From Quercus robur (lineage: Eukaryota > Streptophyta > Magnoliopsida > Fagales > Fagaceae): a stretch of 64,000 nucleotides of DNA. The translations under genes and the position numbers were made by a program. The stretch lies in the NCBI RefSeq assembly GCF_932294415.1, contig NC_065537.1, forward strand, positions 3,534,001 to 3,598,000, read 5' to 3'. Numbering within the stretch: position 1 is the first letter of the stretch; each line of letters begins with the position of its first letter. The notes beneath the pieces are model-generated. The model saw only the letters and a list, made by a program, of their open reading frames with translations, was not told the origin of the DNA and did no database searches. This document shows positions 21,805 to 32,417 of this stretch, one piece after another.

Positions 21805-22520
21805 TAAAATGGAAAATTGAAAGATTTAAAGTTTTAAGGTTAGACCATAATAATAGGTTTTCATATAAGCAAGAATTGAAACTCAAATATCTTATTTAAC
21901 AATAAAATATTTTATTAATTGAATTAACTAAAAACCAGGACTAACATTATTTAAAAGTGTTGTTCGAGAATCAACAAGTTATCACAAAATACAAACTATT
22001 ATAAGGAAGGACTATTATATTATGTGTTTTTCTCTTCCTCGAGCACACGGTTTTATGTCTTACTATAAATGACAACAAGACAAGAATCATGAAATTAGAG
22101 AATTTGTAAAATAAATTTTTTTTAAAGTAATACAATGTAGGTTAATTTACAAATTTGATACTCAACATTTGACCTTTAATTTACACGATAAGGGTCAATC
22201 AACCACTCCTAGTTGGGAAGAGAATAGCTCTATCAAAATGAACTTTCTAATAGTTTAGGGACAAAAATAATGATAATAATAATAATAATTCGGACGGAGT
22301 GAAGGACACAAGGTGGAGTTAAAGTCTAGGCCCAATATACATACCTTTTAGTCTTACTTTGCGCTAACCTTTACGAGCCGAAGTGAGGTCAATTTTTTGT
22401 TGGGGCTAATCGTCCAGCACAATCTAAACTCTAAAGTAAAAAAAAAAAAAAATATTTAGGTAGCTTCTCATTGGTCTATTTATTGTTTGAGTACAATGCT
22501 TGTACAATAGAAAAAATACT
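21805..22520. other. Non-coding, nothing recognised
   Basis: AT-rich; (ATA)n near 22270-22288. No gene seen. Confidence 0.4.
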
Positions 22521-22534
22521 ACACTACTGCACAT

Positions 22535-22679
22535 TTGTGGTGCAATGGGTATAATGGTAAAGAACAACAACATATGTAGGGAGTAAAGATCGGAATTTAA
22601 GTCTCCAGAAGGGAGTTTAACACACATATATACTTAAATAGAATTTCTATTTTGTAAAAAAAAAAAAAAAAAAAAAAAA
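22535..22679 (+). mobile_element. Possible SINE with long poly-A tail
   Basis: GTGGTGCAATGGGTATAATG resembles a pol III A box region, GGAATTTAAGTCTCC a degenerate B box about 40 bases later, and the sequence ends in a run of about 22 A at 22658-22679. No target duplication could be fixed, so this is a tentative call. Confidence 0.35.
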
Positions 22680-22811
22680 CTCTAAACAACAATTTTCACA
22701 TTTCAAACACACTTACGCACATATCAATACACTTTTTCACTCACATGTATTTCAAAAAATTCCAAAAAACTCTAAATAACAATTATCAAACTTATTTGCC
22801 AAACAGGACTA
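22680..22811. repeat. Small repeat family R1, copy 7 (degraded)
   Basis: Carries the family interior (CACTTACGCACATATCAATA, CACTTTTTCACTCACATGTA) and ends TTTGCCAAACAGGACT. The left end is lost at the poly-A tract. Confidence 0.55.
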
Positions 22812-22971
22812 AAGAACAACAACATATGCATGAAACAAAATAAAAACAAAATTATAATTTTCATATTAAATTAACGAGGGAGAGAGGCAGTCAAAAACGC
22901 TTTGGGAGTGCGGTTGTTTGTGTCGATACTTTATAACTTTAATTTTTTTTAATTATTTTAAAATTTTTTGG

Positions 22972-23040
22972 GTAAATTTCACAAACCACCTCTGAGGTTT
23001 GGGTTAATACCAATTAGGTCCAAGACATTCCAAGGTTTGA
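22972..23040. mobile_element. Truncated end of the GGGTAAATT foldback element
   Basis: GGGTAAATTTCACAAACCAC followed by AATACCAATTAGGTCCAAGA matches the left end of the element at 4758. It is cut off at about 23035 where homology to the KDSA upstream region begins. Confidence 0.6.
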
Positions 23041-23655
23041 ATTTTTTATGGGAAAGCTTTTACAGCATTAACAATATAAACTCTTCCGCACTCAGTTCAC
23101 TTTTCTGGTCAGATCTGTCTCTCTCTGAATTCTTAAGATCCATTTGATTACTAAGAAAGTGTATGAAGAGGACCCAATGAAACAAAAAACTTCAAATTTT
23201 CTTTAGCTGTTCATAATCCATTACCTCTTTCTTTTTGTTGGGTATCAAAAATATGTAATTTGAAACGAAATTCTTGTATGCAGATTTGAAATTGTCTTCT
23301 GGGTCCAGATGGAATCATCATCAATACTGCTCTTTCTTTAACCAGCTAAAGGTTTGAATTTGTTGCAAAAGTTGTCATCTCTCTTTAACCAGCTAAAGGT
23401 TTGAATTTGTTGCAAAAGTTTTCATCTCTCTTTAACTATTTGTGTCATTCATGGACTATTAGTCATTTGGATGGACATCTGAACTAATGTATTTATACAT
23501 GTTAATGTGTTTATAATATCAACAGGCAGCAAACCCATTTTTCTTGTTGGCTGGTCCCAATGTGATTGAATCTGAAGAGCATGTTTTTCGAAAGGCTAAG
23601 CAGATTAAGACCATTGCGTTGAAGTATGGTTTTTTCTCTCTGTCTTAGGATCCAT
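23041..23655 (+). pseudogene. Truncated KDSA pseudogene: promoter, exons 1 and 2
   Basis: Homologous to 45060-45580 of the intact KDSA gene: TATA-like TATAAA at 23075, the leader TTTGAAATTGTC, the ATG at 23311, then exon 2 at 23526-23623. Exon 1 has a four-base insertion after CTGCTCTTT, giving an immediate TAA. Exon 2 is still in register with consensus splice sites and encodes NPFFLLAGPNVIESEEHVF. Intron 1 contains a tandem duplication of about 58 bp that repeats the end of exon 1 (CTTTAACCAGCTAAAGG). Similarity stops shortly after the exon 2 donor, so exons 3-13 are missing. A DNA-level partial duplicate because introns are kept; non-functional. Confidence 0.9.
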
Positions 23656-25015
23656 GGTATGGGAAAGCCATATATTCTAATTCCTTTATTTCCTATTGCT
23701 TTAACAGACGTTTTTCCTCCTGATTTCCACCTGTCCTGTCCAAAATCCTATATTCATGTTTTCCCTAGGAATCAAGGGTTCTTTTCTCTCTTCTTTGTGA
23801 CTCTAAGCCTTCGTTTAGAAGTTCATAAAGGAATGAAATGAAATGTAATAATTATTAGGAATGGAATGAAATGAGATTGAATAAAATATATTAAAGTAAG
23901 ACAAAGGAATTGAATTATGTAATTTTTTTTAATGTTTTAAAATAAAGAAATGGAATGTAATGATCATTAGGAAAGAAATGAAACAAAATTGAATAAAATA
24001 TATTTAAGAAAGGGAAAGGAATGAAATTATGTAATTTTTTTTGAATGTTTTAAAATAAAGAAATGGAAAGAAATAGAAGTTAAGTAACATTATTTGGAAG
24101 TAAGATAGAGAGAAATGAATGAATCATTTTATGACAGTATTACTATTAGACTCCTATTTTAAAATAAAGTTTTGAATATATAGAGGTACTCTGGGAGTTT
24201 TAGTAAAAAATATCATTAAATCTAATTCAATTCCCTCTCATTTCTCCCAAATTGGGAGGAATGAAAATTTAAGATTTTAAGAAAATAAAGAAGAATGAGT
24301 GTTCCCTCTACACATTTCATTCTCTACCATTTAAACTCTCAAATAAGATAATAAACTTTCAATTCCCTCAATTAAAACTCTCGAACAAGAGAAGGGAATA
24401 ATACCCCATTTATTTCAAATTGTTGGTCCTCTATTTCATTTTAAGATGTTCCAAAATGAAGTTCTCTTTCCAAAATTAATAAATGAAATTTCTATCTTAT
24501 CCTTTACTTTACTATTTTTTATCTATAGTTTAAATTAACAAGGTTAGTTTTGAAAATTTATACATTTTTAACTTATAAACAATGCATTAAATGATGTTCA
24601 CTTAAAAAATTGGATTTTGTTGGAGGTAGTAATTTAATACAATGTAATATTTTATTGGTTGGGGGACATAATCCTTCTGTTGTATTGAATAGTTTCTCCC
24701 ACAATTGAAATTGACGTACCACGCACATTAAAATTGGCATCGTATAAACACTATACACAAATTGCAGGTGTAAAAGGCAATGAACTTTTTATGTATAGAT
24801 GGTGCACAATGTACATTTTCGTGGCCAGCTTAGAAAAACAAATTTCCACATGGTGCTAATCAATTAAGTGATGTAATTCATGACAAGCATTTTTTATATG
24901 ACAAAAACAAAGTATCTTGATTTGTACAGAAGCAAGACTTTTTTTTTTTTTTTGGTTGGTATATGGAGCAATTGCCTAGGGGGAGCCAGAATTGATACCT
25001 TATATACCAAACACA
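23656..25015. other. Non-coding stretch with a purine-rich repeat
   Basis: Bases 23810-24420 contain two diverged direct repeats of about 130 bp (GGAATGGAATGAAATGAGAT against the GGAAAGAAATGAAACAAAAT region). This looks like a decayed MITE of the GGAATGAAAT type. A T-run at 24940-24954 precedes TTGGTTGGTATATGGAGC. No gene. Confidence 0.4.
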
Positions 25016-25029
25016 AACTAAATTAAATT

Positions 25030-25145
25030 GCGAACGGCGATGGTTTAGTTGGTAAGGTTCGGACACTTCGCCTAACTCGCCTAGGTTCTGAATTCCCCTC
25101 TATTTTTTTCTAACCAAAAAAGAAAAAAAAAAGAAAAAAAAAAAG
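25030..25145 (+). mobile_element. tRNA-derived SINE, TSD AACTAAATTAAATT
   Basis: A box-like TTTAGTTGGTAAGG and B box-like AGGTTCTGAATTCC are spaced as in a tRNA head, and the 3' end is A-rich. The flanks are AACTAAATTAAATT (25016-25029) and AACTAAATGAAATT (25146-25159), 13 of 14 identical. Not a functional tRNA: no acceptor-stem pairing and it lacks a tRNA 3' half. Confidence 0.75.
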
Positions 25146-25159
25146 AACTAAATGAAATT

Positions 25160-25508
25160 TGTTTTCTCGCAGGTGCTTCACTTGATGACCAATGTTTTTC
25201 TGTAGATGAGGAGAGCATCTAAGCATGGTTGCAACCTTTGTCATTGTTTGCCAATGGACTTGGTAAACTCAGCCCCCCCAGAACTAACTTTGCATCTTTG
25301 AATTTTTAATTTCCAAATTCAGAATTAACAGCTTGTTTATATTCTGATCAGTCAGGGAGAGAAATTCATCAACCTCATCAAGCCTAATATATATTCTAGT
25401 AGCCAAAGGTTAATTCCTGGTAGGCTGGTATGTTTTAAATAATTTTCTTTTGGATATATAATCTGCAATAAACTAGTGCTCATGAATGAATTTCTCTGTT
25501 GAAGGATA
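25160..25508. promoter_or_regulatory. Upstream region of the CRK pseudogene
   Basis: Unique-looking AT-rich sequence ending at the ATG at 25509. I see no convincing TATA box and no repeat ends; it is presumably the former promoter and leader. Confidence 0.3.
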
Positions 25509-26257
25509 ATGTTTTCTCTCCACAACTTCGGAGCCTTTCTTTTACTATCATTGGCAGTGTTTGTGCTCACTGGCTCCATTAATTCCCAGCTAGAGCCATG
25601 TTTTGTCTTTTGTCCTGGAAGTTATAATGTAGCCGACATCCCCTATTACAAATCCAACGTAACAGCTCTCTTGGATTTTTTATACTCCAGAACTCTCCAA
25701 GGCCACAGCTATGACCACAAAACCGCTAATAATTGTAGCATCTACCTCCTCTTTCTCTGCCGAGGTGAAGTTTCTACTAGTAGCTGCCAAACCTGTGTTT
25801 ACCATGCGAGGCATCATATCACAACTCAGTGTCCAGCAACTAAAAGTGCCATCATATGGTGCAAGGAATGCATGTTAAGGCAACAACAGAACCAGAGATT
25901 TTAATATGGAATGACCAGAATATAACTTCACCTGAAGAAACTGGTTTCCAAGTTATTGCACTAGTGAACAGTCTAGTAGATGATGCTTTACGAAAACAAA
26001 TGTTGTTCAAGGCAGATAATCGGCCAGCGGATAATGGTTTTAGGTATGGGTTGGTGCAGTGTACAAGAGATATCAATCGTACTGAATGCCACAATTGCTT
26101 AAAAAACTTGGTGGCCAAAGTCCTTGACTGTTGCCAAATGAAGATAGCGTTTCTCATCGTTAACCCAAGTTGCAATCTAAGATATGACAACTCCTCTTTC
26201 ATTGAACAACCACCAGCATTGCTGTGGTCGCCACCACAGTCTGGTAATGCTAAGATT

Positions 26258-27845
26258 GTAGATTTCTATTTTACATGGCAATTTCCCCTGCACATTTGTC
26301 CACAGTATGGCCTAGCTTTCCACATTGAGTACATAAAGGCCTTTCTTTGCCTTTGAAGTTTTTTCCTGAGTTCTTGGTAGCTAAGGCAGTGGATTCAACC
26401 CTAACAGTATTTATGTAAAGACCTTTGCATCTCTTCTTGGATGAACAAAGAGTGAGCCATGTTGACAGAAGGCAATGGATCCATAAGCAAGATCTGTGTT
26501 CTGACTTGGGAAAAGAAATCATTCACTCCAATAAGGAATTTCATTGTGGACTCCTTAGCTTGAACACTCTTTAGCCTCTGATTAATACTACACACACATT
26601 GTCCATAGGTGCATTGGGGAAATGGACTAAGATTTTGAAGTTGTTCCCACGAGACTTTGAGCTGAGTGAAATAGTCAGTGAGAGATTGCTCCCCCTGATG
26701 AATCTCAACAATTTGCTTCTGGATGTTGAAGACCTTAGTGCCATTTCCTTGACTAAACGTGTCCCTGAGATCAGTTCAAATCTCAAGTGCAGTGTCTCTG
26801 TATATGATACTAGCTTGGAGCTTTGGTGAGACTGAATTGATGATCCAAGTGCCAACCATATTGTCAGCATGAATCCAAGCTTGAGCTACAGTTGGTAAAT
26901 TCACCAATGGAGAAGAAATGGTTAAAGAACCATCTATGAAACCAAGCTTGTTCTTGGCAATCAATGATTTTCTCACTGATCTTGCCCAAGCAGGGTAATT
27001 CTCTCCTCCAAACAATGGTTGAGAAGTGAGAACAGCTCCTGGATTCTCTCCAGGATGCAAAAACAAAGGGTCATTGAGATTATATGAATCTTGCAAAGAA
27101 AATGAAGATTCAGTGGTGGAAGCATTAGCTGCTATTGTGTTTGCCATTGAAGAAAAAGAAAAGCTCGAAGAAAGTAATAATTGTGGATAGGAAAAAGCTT
27201 GAAGAAAGTAACAATGGTAGATGAGAAATTTGAGAAATTCCCAAATTTGATCTGATGAACCCTAGAAATAGAAGTGTTTAGAACTGTCTAGAAGTTTGCT
27301 CTGATAGCATATTAGAAAATTGATTTTGATGAAAGCTTAAAAATGATCATCTCATTCATTGAATCAATAGCTATACAAATATATATATGGACTCTATTCT
27401 ATAACTAACTTAACAGGTAGATGCATGTGCGAACAGGACTCAACAAACTTAACAAACTCTTACACGTGCCTGACTAAACTAACCAAACTAACAAACAAAA
27501 CTATACATTGTTTCTGTACATATATCAGATAAGCTACATTGTCATTTAGATGAAATTGCACATTTCTTCAATTTCTTCAACTTTGGAACACAAGTTAAGA
27601 TCTCTGGATTTCTACTTGAAGCTTCAATATGAGTTTCATCTGTTCCTACCTTAGCTAGTAACTAATTTACTTGTCTTGCTTGGTCAAGTGCTTGTCTGGG
27701 CAGCTCTGATGCACGAGTTACTGCATTGTGTGGCATGCTGGGCTGCACTAGTGTGGCAGCTGATGCTGCATCACCAAGTGCACTAACTGCCGCACTGTGT
27801 GGCAAGCTGAGCTGCACTGATGTAGCAGCTGGTGATGCACTATCT
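26258..27845 (-). mobile_element. Ty1/copia fragment: LTR, primer site and broken gag
   Basis: On the minus strand: an LTR-like segment (about 27845-27310), a primer-binding site matching the initiator tRNA-Met with one mismatch (TGCTATCAGAGC, 27298-27309), then gag from the ATG at 27147. The gag shows PLFGGENYPAWARSVRKSL, the typical copia gag N-terminus, and AQAWIHADNMVGTWI. It is frameshifted near 26780 and 26600, and ends just after a CCHC zinc knuckle (CTQCGKLGHTVDKC) near 26290. Protease, integrase, reverse transcriptase and the second LTR are missing. It sits in the intron between the CRK ectodomain exon and the kinase exons. Confidence 0.8.
27698..27838. repeat. Tandem repeat of about 68 bp in the copia LTR
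   Basis: Two diverged units, each with ACTGC-GTGTGGCA-GCTG-GCTGCACT and GTGGCAGCTG/GTAGCAGCTG, ending GATGCA. Such subrepeats are common in LTR U3 regions. Confidence 0.6.
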
Positions 27846-28339
27846 TGCCTTTGACAAAAGATAATAGGATATATATTTATGCTCTCAGTTAGAAAAAGGC
27901 ATAAAAGTTAGAACTCCCATATTGTTTTTGGCTTTCACGTCAAGTAAATATTTAGAAATATATAAGCAAATTTCTAATATATATATATATATATATTAGA
28001 AATTTGCATTTGAAATGAATTAACTATTGGCTATTAATTGCAAATATCTTTATAAATTTTGATCAATCTCCACAAAGTAACCATTCAACCATTTCAATCT
28101 CCTGCATAGTTCCAAAAAAAAAAAAAAAAAAAAAAAAAACCTCCATGTGACGGTTTTTTTTTTGGTTGAATGACAGTTTTACTTTGATTTAAAAAATGCA
28201 ATTGAATCAATTGGATATGTATTAACAGGTTCCTTTGTAGATCTGTTACTCTAATTTAAAGAGTGTAACTTTACCAATTGAATATGTATAAAGATGTTCC
28301 TCTTGTGAACCAGTGAATCAAATAACAAGTGTGGAATCC
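27846..28339. other. CRK intron sequence with hairpin and poly-A
   Basis: Contains a perfect palindrome at about 27967-28008 (GCAAATTTCTAAT, an AT run, ATTAGAAATTTGC) and a run of about 25 A ending at 28139. No exon for the transmembrane segment could be identified with confidence here. Confidence 0.5.
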
Positions 28340-29865
28340 TTGCAATTCGATTTCAGCACTATCAAAGCAGCAACAGACAACTTTTCAGATGCAAATAAAC
28401 TTGGGAAAGGTGGATTTGGGGAAGTTCATAGGCTAGGAAAACATTATGATATGAAATGAATTATTTAATTCCTTAGGGTTTAGTTAAATTATTTTATTTC
28501 TACAGTCTACATTATTCTCTTACATATGTGTGTATGTAGGCTATTTGATGGACAAGAAATAGTTGTACGTTCAGGATTTCTGGACAAGGCAATCTAGAAT
28601 TTAAGAATGAAGTCCTATTAGTAGCCAAGCTCCAACACCGAAATTTAGTTAGGTTTCTTGGATTTTGCTTAGAAGGAAGTGAAAGACTTCTTATTTATGA
28701 GTTTGTACCTAATACAAGCCTTGATCATTACATATTTGGTACTTTTTCATTTCGTTGTTATTTTCTACATTATACTCAAAATAATTTTATTCAATTAGAA
28801 TCTTATTCTTTTTCTTAAGAAGGTAATTTTTAAAATATATGGTGAGTAATTTGATTTATTGAATCTATAGATCCAAAGAAGCGTGCAAATTTAGATTGGG
28901 AAATGCGTTACAAAATCATAAGAGGCATTGCTTGAGGGATTTTATACCTTCATGAGGATTCTCGACTTCGGATAATTCATTGTGACCTTAAAGCTGGGTA
29001 ACATCCTACTAGATGCCAAGATGAATCCTAAAATTGCATATTTTGGAATGGCAAGAATGTTTGTATTAGACGAAATTGAAGGCAATACAAAGAAAATTGT
29101 GGGGACTTAGTAAGTACAAGAACAAGCTCTAGTTAATGAATATAATTGTGCCTACCTGATAAAGTTCATTTTAATATGCTATTTATGTTGAAGTAACACC
29201 AAGAAAGCCATAAAGATGTTGGAAATTAAATAATTTGAACAGAAAAATTAAGATTAACATTCAAATTAATTATCGGTTTATTAATCTTGATATGCAGTGG
29301 ATATATGGCTCTAGAATATGCAATGTTTGGACAATTCTCAATCAAGTCAGATGTCTTTAGTTTTGGTGTGTTGATTTTGGAGATTGTGAGTGGCCAAAAA
29401 ATTATTTCTTTTCATAATGGAAAGAATGTAAAATACCTTCTTAATTATGTGAGTATGCTTATAAAGGGTAAAAGATAAATTGGAATTTTTTTTTTTTTTT
29501 GGTAACATGGTTTGCTCACATTGATGTATTTCTACAGGCATGGAAAAATTGGAGAGAGGGAACAATTTCTAAATTCTAATATAGATCCCACATTGAGCAA
29601 TAGTCCAATAACTGAAATATTGAGATGTATACACATTGGGCTACTATGTGTTCAAGAAAATGTAGATGATAGATCAAACATGGCTTCAATTGGTCTCATG
29701 ATGAATAGCAATCCTATTGTTCTCCCTCACCCGACACAACCCGCAAGTTTCATGCGGACAAATGTTATATCAGCCACATTATTGCAACAAGACAATGGTT
29801 CCAACATAACTAACAACAAGGTTTCAATTACTGAGTTATATCCCAGATAATATTTTGCCAATAAG

Positions 29866-30480
29866 GGTTGTAATATGCACCTTGTCTAGAAATTTCACTA
29901 ACTACATACAATTTATCTAATTATATTGATTTTTCAAGTAAATTTAGAAAAATATTATTTAAATTCCTTACAGATTGTTGTGAATTCATTTTTATACTAC
30001 TTTTTGTGTTTTTTGTGTTTTGCTTTATACTATACCAATCAAAAATTGCCATCTATTCTTTTGAAGATCATAAGAAAAAATTAACCTTTATTTCAAATAA
30101 TGTGATAGACTTTGAAAAATTATATTTAAAATTTTTTCTTTTGAAGTTCTAGCTATCCTATTGCGCTAGTTAAAATACCCTTTATTAAAACAAGAAATTT
30201 TTTTGAATTAATGGATTGTTTGATGATTTTATAGCCAAGTTTCATAAAGGAGACACCACATTAAGAACATGTTCAATGCTCATAGCAACCCTAGAAGTTA
30301 TGATTCAAGCAAAAATGCCAACTCTTGTCCTAGGCAAGTTAGACAATTGCCTAAGGCCCCCAAATTTTATTCAATTAAATTAGTTCTTTAATTTCCAAAA
30401 AAATGTTAATTATGAAAAGTGAATAATTTAAACCCCAACTTATATCCAAAAAATAACGAAAACAAATGTAGAAAAAAAAA
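29866..30480. repeat. CRK downstream region, direct repeat 1
   Basis: The 3' flank of the CRK pseudogene (CTAGAAATTTCACTAACTAC, GCCAAGTTTCATA..., CTAACTCTTGTC...TTAG) is repeated at 31470-32090. This marks a tandem duplication of the 3' part of the gene and its flank. Confidence 0.8.
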
Positions 30481-30482
30481 TG

Positions 30483-30585
30483 GGTCTTACTAATTAAATT
30501 TATGGTGGGACCCACTATTCATGTAAGAGGAGGGAGTACGCATTTATGGTACTCCGAGAGTACCTAATAATTCTTAATATTTCAC
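30483..30585. mobile_element. MITE R2, half copy
   Basis: ACTAATTAAATTTATGGTGG to GCATTTATGGTACTCCGAGA and GTACCTAATAATT. This is the reverse complement of the left and middle part of the complete MITE at 30737-30893. Confidence 0.7.
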
Positions 30586-30736
30586 TTATTGGACTATTGC
30601 TCAATGTGGGATCTATGAGATTAGAAATTGTTCCCGCTCTTCAATTTTTCCATGCCTGTAGAAATACATCAATGTGAGCTCGCAAACCATGTTCCAAAAA
30701 AAAAAAAATAAATAAATAAATTCCAATATACTTTTT
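30586..30736 (-). pseudogene. Inverted CRK segment between two MITE copies
   Basis: The reverse complement of CRK bases about 29475-29612: intron end, acceptor and start of the last exon. Recognisable on the minus strand as CATGGAAAAATTG...GAACAATTTCTAA and TAGATCCCACATTGAGCAA. The following CRK sequence at 30894 is in direct orientation, so only this segment is inverted. Confidence 0.8.
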
Positions 30737-30893
30737 GGAAAATTATTAGGTACTCTTGGAGTACCATAAATGCATAGTCCACCCTCTCATATGAATAGTG
30801 GGTCCCACCGTGAATTTAATTAGTAGGATCTATCATTTATGTGAGATGAGAGAATACGCATTTATGGTACTCCGAGAATACATAATAATTTCC
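30737..30893. mobile_element. MITE R2, complete, 157 bp
   Basis: Ends GGAAAATTATTAGGTACTC and GAATACATAATAATTTCC are inverted repeats. Pairing continues through GGAGTACCATAAATGC / GCATTTATGGTACTCC. Confidence 0.8.
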
Positions 30894-31104
30894 CTACTAT
30901 GTGTACAAAAAAAATGTAGGTGACAGACCGAACATGACTTCAGTTGGTCTCATGATGAATAGCAATTCTATTGCTCTCCCTCTACTGACACTACCTACAA
31001 GTTTCATGCGGACAAACGTCATACCAACCACATTATTGCAACAAGACAATGGTTCCAACATAACTGACAACAAGGTTTCAATTACTGAGTTATATCCTAG
31101 ATAA
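30894..31104 (+). pseudogene. Partial second copy of the CRK last exon
   Basis: Encodes the last 70 or so residues of a CRK: DRPNMTSVGLMMNSNSIALP, TLLQQDNGSNIT, then VSITELYPR and stop at 31104. It matches 29641-29850 with a few substitutions (here GDRPNM, against DDRSNM in the first copy). It starts abruptly at the MITE; no upstream kinase exons in direct orientation accompany it. A duplicated, rearranged 3' end, non-functional. Confidence 0.85.
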
Positions 31105-31133
31105 TATTTTGCCAATAAGGATTGTAATATGCA

Positions 31134-31476
31134 TGTTGGGAAAAAATTGCTGAATAGACTATTTCCAGCAAAATATTAGGCGCATGGAATGCGTTCAAAC
31201 TTATTTAGTTAGTTGGACTCTTTTTGAAAGTCGAGTTTGGCAAACTCGACTTTGGGTTGGAAAGCAAACATTATAGTGGTGTTTTTTTAGTGCCTATAGC
31301 AGCTTTATAGAAAACGCCACTAAAAAAAACGCCACTATAGTGTTTGCTTTCCAGCCCAAAGTCGAGTTTGCCAAACTCGACTTTCAAAAAGAGTCTAACT
31401 AACTAAATAAGTTTGAACGCATTCCATGCGCCTAATATTTTGCTGGAAATAGTCTATTTAACAAATTTTGCCTACA
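31134..31476. mobile_element. Long hairpin MITE, about 340 bp, in the CRK 3' flank
   Basis: Two arms of about 150 bp read as near-perfect reverse complements: CTATTTCCAGCAAAATATTA near 31169 is mirrored near 31440, and GCGCATGGAATGCGTTCAAA is mirrored at about 31410-31430. Each arm carries a smaller palindrome (AAAGTCGAGTTTG-G-CAAACTCGACTTT). The ends are TGTTGGGA and GCCTACA. The paralogous site at about 29880 (GTAATATGCACCTTGTCTAG) lacks it. Confidence 0.85.
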
Positions 31477-32090
31477 CGTTGTCTAGAAATTTCACTAACT
31501 ACATACATCTTATCTGATTATATTGATTTTTCAAGTAAATTTAGAAAACTATAATTTGAATTCCTTACAGATTGTTGTGAATTTATTTTTATACTACTTT
31601 TTGTGTTTTGCTTTATACTATACCAATCAAAATTTGTCATATATTCTTTTGAAGTTCATAGAGAATAAACTAACCTTTATTTCGTATAATGTGATAGACT
31701 TTGAAAAATTATATCTATAATTTTTTCTTTTGAAGTTTTAGCTATCCTATTGCGCTAGTTAAACTACCCTTTATTGAAACAAGAGAAAAAGAATTAAATA
31801 AATGGATTGTTTGATAATTTCACAGCCAAGTTTCATATAGGACACATCACATTAAGAAAATGTTCAAAGTTCATAGCAACCATGGATGTTACAATTCAAG
31901 CAACAGTGCTAACTCTTGTCTTAGGCGAGTTAGACAACTGCCTAAGCCCCCACATTTTATCCAATTTAATTAGTTCTTTAATTTCCAGAAAAAAAAATGT
32001 TAATTATATAAAGTGAATAATTTGAACCCCAACTTATATCCAAAAAATAAGGAAAACAAATGTAGAAAAAAATTGGGAAGAGAAGGCCAA
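31477..32090. repeat. CRK downstream region, direct repeat 2
   Basis: The second copy of 29866-30480 (TTGTCTAGAAATTTCACTAA, CTAACTCTTGTCTTAGGCGA). Confidence 0.8.
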
Positions 32091-32378
32091 AAATATAACC
32101 AAAAAATAAGGGAAAAAAACATGTCAGAGAAAAAACAAAAAGGACAAGGGTGGGGAAAGGAGGCCAATGAATTATACCAGAAATATTAAAAACAAAAAAG
32201 ATAAATTCTTTGTGACTTAGAAACTCAAATCTTTCTCCCTTTCTCTTTCTCTCTCAACAATACATAAAAATCCCAAAAAACAAAAGCTCAAACCATTTTT
32301 TTTGTTAATATCTCTGGAAATTTTTTTTTAATCTTCGCCTTAGGCCCCAAAATACATAAAACCAGTCATGTCAAGCAA

Positions 32379-32417
<39 letters not shown>

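Larger units (their letters stand above)
25509..29850 (+). pseudogene. Cysteine-rich receptor-like kinase (CRK, DUF26) pseudogene
   Basis: Exon 1 (from the ATG at 25509) encodes a signal peptide (LLLSLAVFVLTGSINSQ) and a first Gnk2/DUF26 domain (CRGEVSTSSCQTC). A deletion with frameshift near 25875 precedes the second DUF26 domain (LVQCTRDINRTECHNCL, SCNLRYD). A copia fragment fills the following intron. Kinase exons follow: [20 protein letters not shown] with the GKGGFGEV loop at 28340-28430; [19 protein letters not shown] near 28600; DWEMRYKII at 28870-29110; the [20 protein letters not shown] exon near 29300; and the C-terminal exon ending KVSITELYPR at 29850. Damage: the VAVK lysine is lost, TGA in the ARGILYLHED motif, HRD is HCD, DFG is YFG, and at least four frameshifts. 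It would have been a plasma-membrane receptor kinase; it is clearly dead. Confidence 0.92.
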
